NCBI GenBank assembly: GCA_039720395.1
Contig: CM077829.1
Location: 24,941,955-25,005,954 of the forward strand
Direction: 5' to 3'
Origin: Liquidambar formosana
Lineage: Eukaryota; Streptophyta; Magnoliopsida; Saxifragales; Altingiaceae
Length of the DNA stretch: 64,000 nt
A program made the translations under genes and the position numbers. Of the stretch, positions 37,346 through 49,560 are shown in pieces (the stretch's first letter is position 1; the number at the start of each line of letters is the position of its first letter). The notes below the pieces were generated by a model that had not been told where the DNA came from, ran no database searches, and saw only the letters and a list, made by a program, of their open reading frames with translations.

Positions 37346-37478
37346 GGCCGATCACATACAAGACTGGTTGAGTTCGCGTGTGGCAACGTAGGGTGGTCGA
37401 ATTGGAGAACTGGGTTGGCACTTGGTCTTCTTGGTCCGGTTGGGAAGGAAAGCGTCAGCCTAAGAGCATAAAAGCCAT

Positions 37479-37522
37479 AACGGTGCGTTTTGAGGGTGTG
37501 GGTGAAAACGGTGCGTTTTGAG
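37479..37522. promoter_or_regulatory. Repeated 16-mer upstream of the WDR7-like gene
   Basis: AACGGTGCGTTTTGAG occurs twice (37479-37494 and 37507-37522, spacing 28 bp), 130-180 bp upstream of the ATG at 37345. An exact repeat at this spacing in a GC-richer 5' region suggests a transcription-factor site pair, but no factor is assigned. Confidence 0.4.
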
Positions 37523-37559
37523 TATATCAGATAGAGATCCGATCCCAATGATTCAGCTC

Positions 37560-39840
37560 CACGAGAGGCCCACTAAGTAAATAGGGGCGTTTGGGATCCA
37601 GTTCACATGGGTGAACTGTTGCAGCTATAGGTACACCCCAAAGGTCTTTTTCAGCCTTAGGTACACACAATCACGATAAGACCAAAACGCCCCTCTAATC
37701 AACACTTTTAAGGAAAACACATTTACAGCCTCAAATACACACGATCCCATCAAACATGCATGCTTTATTGCGAAACAGATCTGGACGGAGAATCGTCCGA
37801 CCAAGAGAAGATCAGCCGAAATTGACGGAGAGAAGAGCAACCAAAATCTCACATTCTACGCGTCACTGTCGAGAGAGAAGATCAGCCAAAATCGACGAAG
37901 ATGTGGGTTGTGTAACTACTTAAGCTTTGTTGATGCGGAGGATTTTCCCACATCAAACAATCGGTGAAAAATGGCAAAAGAAATGTAAGATTTCGTTTCC
38001 CTTATGTGATTGTGTTGGATTATTGGAGAGTTCATTTCTTTTTAATGAATTTTTGCTGTTCGTGTAACTAGACCTAAGGTTTTTATTTAATTTCTGATTT
38101 TGGGATTTTGACCTTGTTAATGGGGTTTCTGAAATTTCTTACATAATTAGTTACATTGGGCATCCGTGTAACTTATTGGAAGTGAATTTTTGCTGTTCGT
38201 GTAATTAAACCTAGGGTTTTTTTTTTTTTTTTTAATTTCTGATTTTGGGGGTAAAGGAGTTTATCAAATTTCTTGCATTATTAGTTACATTGCATGTAAC
38301 TGATTGAAATTCCATGTAACTGATTGGAATTGGAAAATAGAGGATTCCTTCGTTTAGGATCCATTTTTTGTAGTTCGTGTAACTAAAAAGCCTTCTTCGA
38401 TTTCTCTCTCTGTGACAAACCTTCTTCGGTCTCTCTTTCTATTATTTATTTATTTATTTATTATTTATACAAACATTTTTAAGAGAGCCTATGGCCATTG
38501 CTTCCATTGTCGCCGACCATGGTTGTCCTGAAAAACTCATCTTTTTTTTTTTTTTTTACAAATCTAGTGGTGATGGGTTTCTGTGGTCCTTCACAACGTA
38601 CCAACGCAAAGTGAAGATGACCACGAAATTCAATTTTCAAAGCGGGGCAAAACACAAGTGGCAATATCCCAAAAATGGGAACCGTTATAGGGATCTAAAT
38701 GGAAGGGTTTGATTCCAGAAATCATGGCTGGGTTTTCCATTTAAACCCTTGCCATATATGTTTAGAAAGGCAATGCTGGTATCCACAGCCAGATATTTAG
38801 CAACTATCTCAAAAACATTGCCGTTTGGGTTGTGCAATGGATTTCACCCCAAAAGAGTTTTAATAGGTGACTTGAGGCTAAAACAAACCCCAAATCATGT
38901 ACATTCCGCTAATTTCCCCTAGTAAATACTCATATTATACCCGTATAATACACGTACATACGTTTTTTTAAAATAAAAAAAAACTCTCATTTGCTGTATA
39001 AAGTTCAAACATAATTAAAAAATACTCTTTTTTTTTTTATAACAAGTGTATAGTTCACATATTTGACGTAGTTCATATTATACTTCCGTTAAAATACTCT
39101 TAATTGTAGTATCGATAAGTTGATTCTTTATATAATCATCAACAATAGTATTGCCAATATTTAAAATATCTTAATTTTTATCTTGATTTTGTTAAATCAA
39201 GATCTAATTTATAATTTTTATATTGTAATTTTCTATCTCTTCATATAATTTTTTTGGGTAAATTAAAGATTAAATAATTGTATCTATTTTTTGCTATACA
39301 GATCACATTTTATATGATTTTAGTACAAAAACTATTAAATAATTTACAGAATGGAAATGTGAAAATATATATAGATGAAGACTTACCTACTTATTAATTT
39401 TTAGTCATCTTTTTAGCTAAATTCTTGCTATTTTCTAAGCAATATAACAAAATAAAATAATCATATTGATTATTATTTTCTACGTGATTGATTTTTTAAC
39501 AATATTTTATGATTATTTAAATAAAAAAATATAAAAATAGTGATTAATAGAGATATAGTAAATGAAATAACGTAATATATTCATGTATTTTTTGTTCAGA
39601 ATTTTTAAATAAAATTCGTATTATACCCGTATATGCTCGTTTCCGTATTGGTTTAATGTTTGTGTGGCTGCTTCTCTCTGTGAATTTCATGATTTTGTTG
39701 GCTTATTTGTTCTCCGTCCATATAGATCATATTTTCACTTTATGGTTTTTGTTGTTCTTAGCTTCCTCTTCTTCTTTTTTTTTTTTTTTTGCTTTTTTTT
39801 TTTTAATGTGATTTTGTTGTGATTTCTTGTCTTTATAAAC
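37560..39840. other. Intergenic DNA with an imperfect tandem duplication
   Basis: No gene is recognised. GAATTTTTGCTGTTCGTGTA occurs at about 38047 and 38186, heading two diverged copies of a 140-bp unit (38047-38330) that includes AATTTCTGATTTTGG and ATTAGTTACATTG. AT-rich DNA follows from 38930. T-runs lie at 38221-38234 and 39777-39804. Confidence 0.4.
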
Positions 39841-40031
39841 GCTAGTGTAAACATTGAAATTTTGTAAAGCTCAAATCACTGTTGGATGAGTTAAATAGTC
39901 AAAGTCAAAAATATTTGACTAGTCAAAGACAAATGGGACTCATTCAAACTATCAGTAGACACAGCCCACTTGATGAAAACAGGCGTCTAACCTATGCATT
40001 GGCCCAACTCACAAAGTCAAATCTAAGTCAT

Positions 40032-40465
40032 GGGAACGGCTATTACAACCCCCTAATACTCTAAGTTGCCCCCCCCCATATTTTTTAATTAAAAAAATTA
40101 TTATGTAAAATTACCAAAAAGGGCTTAAGTACCTTCACCCACCCCACCCCACCGGCAACGGCGAGGCTCCGACACCGTTACCCAGCCTATCCCACCCTAC
40201 TGGCGATGGCGAGGCTTGGGCACCCCACTCCACCCCACCAGCGATCCTCTTCTTCCTTCCTCATTTTCCCTCTTCTTCTCTTCTTCTTTCCTCCTCTCCC
40301 GCACCGGCAACCCTCATTCCCATCCCTCCCATCAGAACCCTCTTCTTCTTCTTTTTTTTTTTTCTTCTTCTTTCCTTTTCTTTTCCTTTTCTTCTCCTCT
40401 TCCCTCCCGTCGGCGGCCTCTTTTTTTTTTTCTTTCCTTTTCTTTCTCTTCCTTCCCATCGCCAG

Positions 40466-40507
<42 letters not shown>

Positions 40508-41013
40508 AGGGGAAGAACTTCCTTACCGAAAAAAATGGAGGTTTTGAAAAAAAAAACCTCCCTTGCACAAATCTGACCAACAAAGGAAAAAAAAAAAAAA
40601 AAAAAAAAAAAAAGAAAGAAAGAAAGAGAGAAGAGGAGAAGAAGAGAGAAGAAGAAGAAAGGGTGCTCAAAACCTCCTTGCCGGAAAAAATGGAGATTTT
40701 GAAAAAAAAAACCTCCCTTGCACAGATCTGACCAGTAGAGGAAAAAAAAAAAAAAAAAAAAAAAAAGAAAGAAAGAAAGAAAGAAAGAAAGAAGAGGAGA
40801 AGAAGAAAGAAGAGGAAGAAAGGTGCTCGCGCTGTCCGCCATCGCTATCGCCCTTCCTCGCCGAGAGTGGAGTGGGTGAGAAGGGTTAGGATTTATTTAG
40901 AAGGAAGGGTATTTTAGTCTTTGAGAGGGGTGGGTATATAAATTTTGGGGGGGGGGGTGGGGAAATCAGGTGGGGACAACAAATAGCTTTGGGGGGTTGC
41001 AATAGCCGCTCCC
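40032..41013. mobile_element. MULE, GGGAACGG family, copy C
   Basis: The ends are GGGAACGGCTATTACAACCC (40032) and the inverse GCAATAGCCGCTCCC (41013). The 9-bp flanks CTAAGTCAT (40023-40031) and TTAAGTCAT (41014-41022) match at 8 of 9, diagnostic of Mutator-like elements. Its interior differs from copies A and B: GC-rich ACCGGCAACGGCGAGG-type sequence and then long pyrimidine and purine tracts. Confidence 0.88.
40245..40825. repeat. Mirror-like pyrimidine then purine tract with tandem copies
   Basis: 40245-40463 is almost all C/T and 40464-40825 is largely A/G on the same strand, so the halves are roughly complementary. Within the purine part a unit containing AAAATGGAG, TTTTGAAAAAAAAAACCTCC and CTTGCACA, then TCTGACCA, occurs at about 40530-40580 and 40687-40737. 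The long Ser/Pro, Lys/Glu and Phe frames on both strands are artefacts of this composition. Confidence 0.85.
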
Positions 41014-41723
41014 TTAAGTCATATGCCAACATAGCCCATTACATTTATGTGGGTCTCATATGTGGCACATGTCATCATTATGAGGTACAAATCACCCTAA
41101 GGAAGTCCACTCATGAAATATTGTCTCCTGTAATTTGGGGAAATTTGTCTCCCCATATTTTAAAACCTTTCAATAAGAATTTCCATAAATTTCAAATGAA
41201 GGAGAAAATCCCTCCTTAATTAAAAATATTCCCTAAGACTTTGGGATGACAATCAATTCAGATTTAAAATTAAGGAGACAACTCTCCTTTTAAATCAATA
41301 TTATTCCCTAAATCAAGGGAAGTGAAATCTGGGGTTTCTAAGAGAAGACCTCCACCCTTGCCCATAAATGGAAGGCTCCAGTCTATGAAAAATGACACAC
41401 AAACAGAGAGCTCCTACCGACACTCTGCCGAGAAAAAGCTACAAGATCATCTTCACTACCAAGTTTGAGTTCGAGTTCAAGTCACACGGTCCTCGAGTCT
41501 AAACAAAACACTTTAATCCATGTGTCTCTCTTAAGAAATTCAAGATCAAGCGCTCACCGCCCTTAGATCGAAAAGCTCATGGAAATTTAATCAGAGGAAT
41601 ACTTTCTTTTGTAAAAGATACTTATAGAGAATTGTAACTATTCATTTCATTCAATATAAATTGTTATTTGTCCGCATTTCTTGTCTCTTTATTTCAGGAT
41701 ACAAAATTTGTGCGTACAGCTAG

Positions 41724-42280
41724 CATTTGTGAACTTCTCAATGCAAATCATGCGTATATTGCTATATATATGTTGCTACAAATAATGGTTTTTATTTCTA
41801 ATCTTCTCAAGTACCTTTTGATTGCAAGCATATCAGCTTTGTTGACAAAAAGGTTTTTTTTTTTCCCTCACTACAGATTGTTAACTTTCAATTTAATATA
41901 TGTAAAAACGTCCTCCTACCTACATTTTTTGTCTTGCGTTATTGTCCAAAATAGTTGGTGAAAAAGAAATGGTAAGGTGGTGGAGATGATACAAATACAA
42001 GCGAGTAGTGGTGAGCAAAACTTTGATTCAGTTTATCTCTATATAAATATAAATATAAAAAAATTACAATGGGAGTACAAAAGATAGTGATAAAAACAAG
42101 AAAATGTGGTGAATTTTTTTTTTTTTTTTTGAATGAATACAAAAGAGGAAATTTATAAAGGGAAAAATATGGTAAAAAAAGAAATATAAAGGTGAGTAAA
42201 AAATGGTCTAGAAGGCCAAAAAAAAAATTGAATATGGCCAAATCTATATTTGAAGCTTACATAAAAACCCCTGCTTTCAT
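41724..42280. other. AT-rich intergenic DNA
   Basis: No gene, RNA or clear element was seen. Short T-runs (41853-41862, 42114-42130) produce Phe-rich frames. Confidence 0.35.
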
Positions 42281-42519
42281 AGCATTTCGTGATCCATCCA
42301 ATAACAATATCATGTAAGATCTGTCATCCATTGACATGTTGAAAGATCTACCAACAATGTAATTTTATACTTAACAAATACAGTAACACATCCACCAGTT
42401 ATGCATCCATACCACTTCTAATGCTTCTATCATCTTTTCGCCGAACAACATTGCTATTCTATCAAATACGACCTCTCTATTGTTGATCTCTCTTAACCAT
42501 TTTGGTATATGGGCAATTC

Positions 42520-43020
42520 TAAATGCTACAAATCAACTTTTGCGATCTATAAATAAGTGTTTACATACCATTCTTGCAAATCCACAGTTGTGTAACTAGG
42601 ATCCCAAGGTGAACTTCTTCTGCATCTTTTTCAATACATGCTTACATCTTGCAACACAACACCATAAAAAACACTCATCCACGCACTCTTTCCAGATGTC
42701 ACATTCAATTGGATGCCATAGATGCTACTAGAAGGATATCTGCAACTATCTTTGGCGAAGAATGTAGAAAAATTTATGAACACCAATGCTATTATGTTGA
42801 TGCACCAATCAGATGAGGTGAATTTTGTCTCAATTTATTTTTTAAAATCTTACACTCAAAATGTTTATGGCTCCCTCGTCATCCTTCTACAAAATCCTAA
42901 ACAAATCAAATCAAAGGTTAATATTCAAAGCAATGGAAAAGTAGCGATTTTGGTTAAACCTTACCACAGTACTTTCCAAGGCAAGGCCCAACGCACATTT
43001 GCTCTCTCATTCACTAAAAC
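42520..43020 (+). pseudogene. Degraded RPA70-like (OB-fold) fragment
   Basis: In one frame around 42700-42815 the translation reads QLDAIDATRRISATIFGEEC then RKIYEHQCYYVDAPIR, which resembles the D-x-T-x-x-I-x-A-x-I-F-G-E-E core of the C-terminal OB fold of replication protein A large subunits, including the copies carried by plant Helitrons. Upstream frames (Cys/His-bearing, about 42620-42700) could be the zinc-binding part. Stops and frameshifts follow. It may be a captured fragment or an old Helitron gene. The match is a short motif, so confidence is limited. Confidence 0.45.
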
Positions 43021-43029
43021 CCGCTGATA

Positions 43030-44836
43030 CACCTCACATTTAAAACTTTATGGTCTAATCATGCATTGAGGAAAATGACAAATCAATACCTTCGCAACTT
43101 CTGCATCTCCTTCGAACAATCAAGGCACAACAAAAAAGGACGAGTCAATACCTTTTGAGCAACCACCTGATCCATCGCAAGAACAACTTACTCATGCTAC
43201 AACTTCAAAGGAGCCTACATCCTCTAGTGGTACTACAAAAACCACACTATAAAGCAATATAGTTTTTAGGTTGTGTTTCTACATATAAAAGAACTATTCA
43301 CTTTAGCCCCTATTGATGTAAAAGTTAAAAGCAAGAGCATTTTGTGTACCCTGCTATATATATCTTTCATCTCAACCAAAGCTATCCATGATGCAACTCT
43401 TATCAAGCTCCGTATGGACAATCATCTACTTCAAGGTAATGGCAACATCAATTGCCACTCATTATGCTTTAGATATTTTACACAAAAATTTAAATTGATC
43501 TTTCATCTTAACCTGTTTATTTCTACAGGATCTTCTATGCTACGGTCAACTTTTGCAACTTGGCACTAACACTAACAAAAAATATTCTTGCTTAACCTTA
43601 TTTTCTGTCAACTACTACTTTAACATTATTCCCAATAATTGCTAACGCATTATAATGTTTATGAAATTCTTTTGGAAATCCTTTTGAACAATTATGTAAC
43701 AACTTAGTTTGCAGTTTATACAGTATTGTTAATTCCCTCAACATCAAATTAATTTGAAGTATTTGAAACTTGTGGAAAATGAGAAAATGCATTTTTGGGA
43801 TCGCTTATGCTCCTAATTAAAGAGAGTTTGTGGTTAAATTGGGTATCCTTTCTCAAATAGAAATACCTTGCTGAGAGTGGATTCTTGTCTTTTTTAGTTT
43901 CTAAGATATTGCATATAGTTTGCTCTTGTAAACTTCTTTATCAATGAGTAATAATAAAACACCAAACTTAACAACACAAATCACTAATTGGAAAATCATA
44001 TTAAGCACGCGCGTAGCTCGTCATCTTCCTAGTTTAGGGAAAAAATGATTTGTTTCAGTAAGTAAGCAACTTTTTCATTTCAATTGCCTTATCTCATGTT
44101 CTTAGATAAGGTAATGAGGTAATTCATGCATTCGCGAGATATGCCCAAAATATTGATGATGCAAAGGTTTGGATGGAAGAGATCCCGAATTGTGTTAGTG
44201 ATCAAATTAAATCTAATCATAATTGAATCATTGTGTCTCGTAATAATATTTTTTTTCCTTCATTCTTTGTGCATTTGATCTTACAGTTTTATCCTTACTT
44301 GCTATTCATAATAATTCCTAATTTCTTGTCTAATGGCATGATAACAATCAAATCATTAAATGATTTTTTAAATGTGTTTCACATCAATATCACATCATTA
44401 AAAAGAAAAATAATGAACATTTTTAAAAAAACAATAACATTTTCTTAATCTTTTTTACTAATCCACATCCCTTTATGAGTAATTTTGTCATTTCCTTTAT
44501 TTTCCCTTCTCTCTCCTCTCTTCTTCTCTCCATCACCATTTCCTATGTTATTTTCCTTTTATATATATATATATATCTATATATAATTACCATATCCTAT
44601 GTATTTTTTCTAACTCTTCTATAACTATCTTTTCAAAATCAAAATTATAAATTGATTTCAACTATATTTTAAAAATCAAAATTGTAAATTTGAATTTTCT
44701 TATTATTATAAATAAATTTCTTTTTCACACATACATCAAGTACAATATGTCATTACATGGAAAAACAAAAATTTTATAATTTTTTTTCCTTTTCATGTGT
44801 CATTATCAACAATAGTGTCCATATCTACAGTGTGTG
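43030..44836. other. AT-rich intergenic DNA
   Basis: No gene is recognised. A (TA)n tract lies at about 44559-44584. Several open frames lack similarity or codon-like composition. Confidence 0.35.
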
Positions 44837-45336
44837 TGAACTCAGGAAAATAGCCTACATAAAATCATATGAAAAACAAAGAGTTGTCACCTCACTTTTA
44901 AGGAATGAGAAAAACCTTAAAAACATTTTTATTTCCAAAAATCACATAACTCCATTTTTAAAAAGGAAAGGCAGAAGTCTTGAACCAAAAATTGGGTTCG
45001 AAGGCTAAGTTATGATGTGAGAAGGTTCTAGGACAAGCGCATAGGCATTCACATCGCCCTAATTAGTCTCTTAATTTAATTGAACTAAATTAATGTCTTA
45101 AACACATGCAAATTAGCAATAATCATCACAAGACAACATATGTCACTTAACCATTTATTTACATCTACTATCATTTAGAAGAAATAAATAAAAGAATAAA
45201 GAAAAATAAAAATCTAGGATACTTAGTATCTTAGGACGGACTTGAGCATCAAATGAGCGCTTATGTACCATCTATACTACCTATAAAAAGATGAATGTGA
45301 GAAAAAAACTACCCTTCTGCATATATAGAAAATATA

Positions 45337-47066
45337 GGGTTAACTACATTTTAATACCTTCAACTTTGGGGGTAGTTTCAATTTGGTCCAGAAACTTTTA
45401 ATTGTGTCAATTTAGGACAATTTTAAACTTTTTGTTGCAATGTAGTCCAGAAGCTGACGTCCGTTAGGGTTTTTGACGGAAATAGCATGTGTCGTGCATG
45501 TGATGCTTACGTGGAGCCTATGTGGCATCCATCTGCATCCACATGTGTTATAGTCGACTATAAATTGTTATAGTCGACTAAAACGGCGTAGTTTTGAGGG
45601 TCTTTGCTACAAACCCACATAACCCAATGTCTCCGGCCAACATCTCCAACCTTCTCCATTTTTTCTGGCGTAATCAATTGTGGGGTTTTGTCAATCCTGT
45701 AAGAGACCAACATAAAAGAAAAAAGTTTTTAAAAAAATCCAAACCCAAACCCCCAAATCCAAACCCTAACTTTAAACCCATCACCATAATACCCAAAATT
45801 TTTCTCATCTTCTCCATCACTATCGAAGCCTTGAAACCCTAGATCTCTCTCGTTACAACCTAAGTCGATTGCAAACAGAGGGAGATGGTTACAGTGCGAC
45901 AGCGGCGGAGGTCTTCTCAGCCACAAAACCATCAACCCTCAAATGGTTGAGTGGCTTTGATGGCTATAGTGCCGGTGGGTTTGTGGGTTGCGAATCAGTT
46001 TCACAACGGCGGCGGCAGTATGCGCATCTGTTAAACTATGGCGTGTTTGTTCGAATCAGCTCCGTCCACGTACCCCAACAGATGAGGGACGACCTTGCCG
46101 TACGATCTTGCTCTTCTGGTGTCATCGGTGGGTGGTCTGATTGAGTGGTGGTGGTCCTTTTGCTCTTCAAGTCGTTGCCGGTGATGGTGGGTCGGATTTC
46201 TTTAAGCCGACAAGAAACCATTGTGTTGCTTTACCCATTTGTCAACGCGTGCGAAGTCTTTGAGGTGGCAGTATCTCTCGATCGAGAATTCTTCTTTGTG
46301 AAAGAGATAAATTTAGAAAGATACTTTACCCATTAAAAGAGATGCTGCGATGCAAACAGAGAGAGGAGAGACGCTGCGATTGAGAAGCTTAAGTCGATTG
46401 CAAAGAAGGAGGCTTGATGCAGCAGCTTCGATTCTCTAAGGAGGAAGAAGAAGACGATGATTGAAGTGTTGTTGAAGCTACAAGAGACGAAACATGAGGT
46501 TCGGGTTCTCAGATCTAAGCTTGCCAATGAACTTCCTCACTCCAATTGATTTTCCTTAGTTCGCTGGCGATCTTCAAACTCTGCAATTTTCTGCACTTTC
46601 TGTGGTTTAAGTAACAAGAGTTTCTCCATTATCATTGCGATAGGTTTGGGATTTAGGGGTTTTGGGTTTAGATTTTTTTCCCCTAATTTTTTCGTGTATT
46701 GGCTTGATCGATGCAAGAATGATCACGTCGGAAAAAATGGAGAAGGCCAGAAATGTTCGCCGGAATATATAGTTGGTTGGAGACATTGGGTTATCTGGGT
46801 TTGTAGCAAAGACCCTCAAAACTACACCGTTTTAGTCGACTATAACAATTTATAGTCGACTATAACACAGATGGATGCCACATAGGCTCCACGGAAGCAT
46901 CACGTGCACGGCACATGCTATTTCCATCAAAAACCCTAACGGACGTCAGCTTCTGGACTACATTGCAACAAAAAGTTTAAAATTGTCCTAAATTGACACA
47001 ATTAAAAGTTTCTGGACCAAATTGAAACTACCCCCAAAGTTGAAGGTATTAAAACGTAGTTAACCC
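45337..47066. mobile_element. MULE-2 with TIRs of about 440 bp, nested in Helitron-2
   Basis: The ends are GGGTTAACTACATTTTAA (45337) and the inverse CGTAGTTAACCC (47066). Flanking 9-mers GAAAATATA (45328-45336) and AAAAATATA (47067-47075) match at 8 of 9. The TIRs run to about 45775 and 46630 and share GGTCCAGAAACTTTTAATTG, GACGTCAGCTTCTGGACTAC (reverse sense) and two TAGTCGACTATA dyads. The central 850 bp (45840-46600) is GC-richer and leader/exon-like (CAGCGGCGGAGG; a frame ending LLKLQETKHEVRVLRSKL before a stop at about 46550), which suggests captured gene pieces, that is, a Pack-MULE. There is no transposase. Confidence 0.9.
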
Positions 47067-47292
47067 AAAAATATAGGAATATAAAATACATACATAAATA
47101 GGAATTCTAAGGAAACTATAATTCAGTATAATTAAATAAAACCCAGAATTGATAAAACACATACATAAATTAGGAATTCTAAATTCTACTTTCTTCATTA
47201 ACAGTAACTTCAACCTTCTTTCTACTTTTTCCATTAACAGCCACTTCTACCTTCTCTGGTAAGTTTTACTCTACAAATTATTTTATATATAT

Positions 47293-47590
47293 ATGGTACT
47301 GTTAGAGAATAAGTTTGATTTTTGTTGAATTTATAAGTTAGATGAATTTATAATCATAATAGGTATTGTGATTAAAGAAAGAAAAAGAGAAAACAAGCAA
47401 GAAAGAAAAATCATTTGAAACTGCAAATTATAATATAAATATAGTACTGTTAGAAAATAAGTTTTATTTTTGTTGAATTTATAAGATAAATGAATTTATA
47501 ATCATAATAGGTATTGTGAATTAAAAAAGGAAAACAAGCAAAAAAGAAAAATCATTCGAAATTGTAATTAATGAAAGAAAAAGAGAAAAC
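47293..47590 (+). repeat. Tandem duplication of about 148 bp in Helitron-2
   Basis: TAGTACTGTTAGAAAATAAG and TGGTACTGTTAGAGAATAAG head units at 47294 and 47442; each continues GAATTTATAATCATAATAGG and a GAAAGAAAAATCATT block. The unit head matches that of the 445-bp array of Helitron-1, so the two Helitrons expanded related sequence independently. Confidence 0.85.
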
Positions 47591-49480
47591 AAGTAAGAAA
47601 GAAAAATCATTTGAGACCACAAAACCTATAGTTCTGAGAAACCATTCATTCAGTTATAAAAAAAAATAAAAATAAAAAAGTAGAAAAAAACAAAATTTAA
47701 AAAATACAATACACACCACAAGAGTTCCAACAGAAACCCAAAAAGAACGTACTCTTAATACCAAAAAGGGGGAAAAAAATCAGTGAAAAAAAAATCTAAA
47801 ATCTAACTTATTTTAGATTGACTAATACACACGTGATATAAAAAAATTACATATCGACACATGCAACGCACGTGTGCACCAACTAGTACACAAAAACATA
47901 CAAGGATCAAAGTTCACGTAGTTCGAATGAGAAGAGCTATTCCCTTCACAAAGAACTACCATAAACCCTAAGTTTCCATTTTTTAAAAAAGGAAAGTTTC
48001 CAAAAGAAAAGAGTTTTCAAAAAGGGAATGAGGAAGAATAGGAATTTTAATTAAAAAAATAGAACTTCAAAGAAATAAAAAGTTTATAAAAAAGGAAACT
48101 TAAGAATTACCATATTTCTCTATGAATGAAATAACCCAAAAGGGAGAAGGGAACAAAAACGAAGAAGAAATACACCATACCTGAACTTACCATATGCAAA
48201 TATCTTCTAGATCATTACCAAATTATCAAATAATCAACCTACTTATGCTATAAGATAATTATCATACTCAAACCAACCTCAAACATGCTCAAATCATCAT
48301 CACAAGATATCAATCAAATTTAACAGAATACTAAATAACTCAAAGTTATCCTAATAATCATGTAAAAGCAATAATTAAGAGGAAATACTAAACCCTAACA
48401 TGCTTCTACATGAAACATGCTAACTAACATGCATGCAAAAGCTAAAAACATGCAAAGAATAAACTATTATCATGCGAACATCATAGAACAACTCAAAATA
48501 TGAAAACTAAAGCAAACATGACTCAAAATGAGAAAGCTTTACATAAAAACATAAAAAATTCTCTCTTACAGCAAACTTTCTTAAGTAAAACTATCCTAAG
48601 ATAATGTTACATAAAAAAATACTCCATATGAGAGATTTATCATCATATCCTATGTAAAATCTATACCCTAGATCATGTTAGAAGTGGTTGTGTGCTTAAA
48701 CACACTCTCGGATACCCCCATACAAAACCCTACTCATTAAAAGAATAATTATCCTTAAAAAGGATAATTTCTCTAAAATCCTAGAAAACAACCTATATGC
48801 ATGCAAACCCTAACATGGTTCTACTTCAAATCATATATATAAACTAACCATGATGATGAGAATCACAAATAATTACTTATGATATGCTATATGAGACATA
48901 CATGACTTAGAACGATAAAAAGAATAATGCTTTCAAAACCCTATATAACTAAGGATTATCAAACATATTAGCTCATGATCAAATGGTTATAAAATCCCAC
49001 ATAGAATAACATTAATGCATTGAATATGATTAATATGTAAGGCTACTACAAGAACTAGAATTTATCATGCTAAAAAGAGAAACCCTAATTTTTAAAGTAA
49101 AAGACCTTACCTCTTGCAAAGCTTCTCCTTGCCTTTGATAGATTTCTCCTCTTGCTTTGTTAGGGTTACGGAATCTCTCCTTGCTACTCTTTCTCTTGCA
49201 AAATTATAGCTCTCTCTCTCCTTCTAAGTTTTTAGTGCATAAAAGCCTCCCCATGTGTTGAATATAGTATTCTATTTATAAGGGACTGACCTAATAATAA
49301 ACTAGTGGCTAAGATTAATTCACTAAAAAATGATATTCCAAGGTTTATTAGAGACTCTCTTAGAGCTCAAGACACTCAAAGTTGCCTAAAAATTAGAAGG
49401 AAACACTTGCAAAAGTGGAAAAATGAGTTAAAATGAAAAAAAAAAGGGCGAGAAAACCCTAAAAAAAGACGGAGTACCCC

Positions 49481-49560
49481 AGATGACCATCTGGCCTGGA
49501 CAGTTAACCGTCTAGCCTAGTTGGTTAACGATCTAGCCCAGATGGTTAACCATCTAGCCC
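49481..49560. repeat. Array of four 21-bp dyad units in the minus-strand LTR
   Basis: Four consecutive units vary around GATGGTTAACCATCTAGCCC; the last contains the perfect 14-bp palindrome GATGGTTAACCATC (49541-49554). The array is about 730-800 bp from the LTR 5' end. Confidence 0.8.

Larger units (their letters stand above)
39846..41718 (+). mobile_element. Solo LTR (Gypsy-like) with perfect TSD, interrupted by a MULE
   Basis: It starts TGTAAACATTG (39846) and ends GTGCGTACA (41718). The 5-bp duplication GCTAG is perfect at 39841-39845 and 41719-41723. There is no primer-binding site or interior on either side, so it is a solo LTR left by recombination. Net length without the 982-bp MULE is about 0.9 kb. 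The right part has the TTTCATTCAATATAAATTG and ATTTCAGGATACAAAATTTG layout of plant LTR ends. Confidence 0.8.
45271..47886 (+). mobile_element. Helitron-2, non-autonomous, inserted in the LTR
   Basis: The 5' end TCTATACTACC at 45271 follows host A (45270); the 3' end CTAG (47883-47886) precedes host T (47887). The 3' hairpin at about 47857-47874 (CACATGC / GCACGTG) has one mismatch. After the start, AAAAAGATGAATGTGAGAAA and CTACCCTTCTGCATATATA match Helitron-1 and Helitron-3. A MULE (45337-47066) is inserted near its 5' end, leaving about 880 bp of Helitron, similar to the 838-bp Helitron-3. Confidence 0.92.

Noticed and set aside
40187..40889. Several frames of 90-190 residues on both strands
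   Set aside because: They are Lys/Glu, Phe or Ser/Pro homopolymer readings of a purine/pyrimidine tract; no domain and no codon bias.
42722..43027. Plus-strand frame MLLEGYLQLS... as a complete gene
   Set aside because: It is an alternate frame over the RPA-like relic; the conserved motif is in another frame, with stops after it.
45869..46336. Two adjacent plus-strand frames as genuine genes
   Set aside because: They lie in the captured, GC-richer middle of MULE-2, lack recognisable domains and have no transcript evidence.
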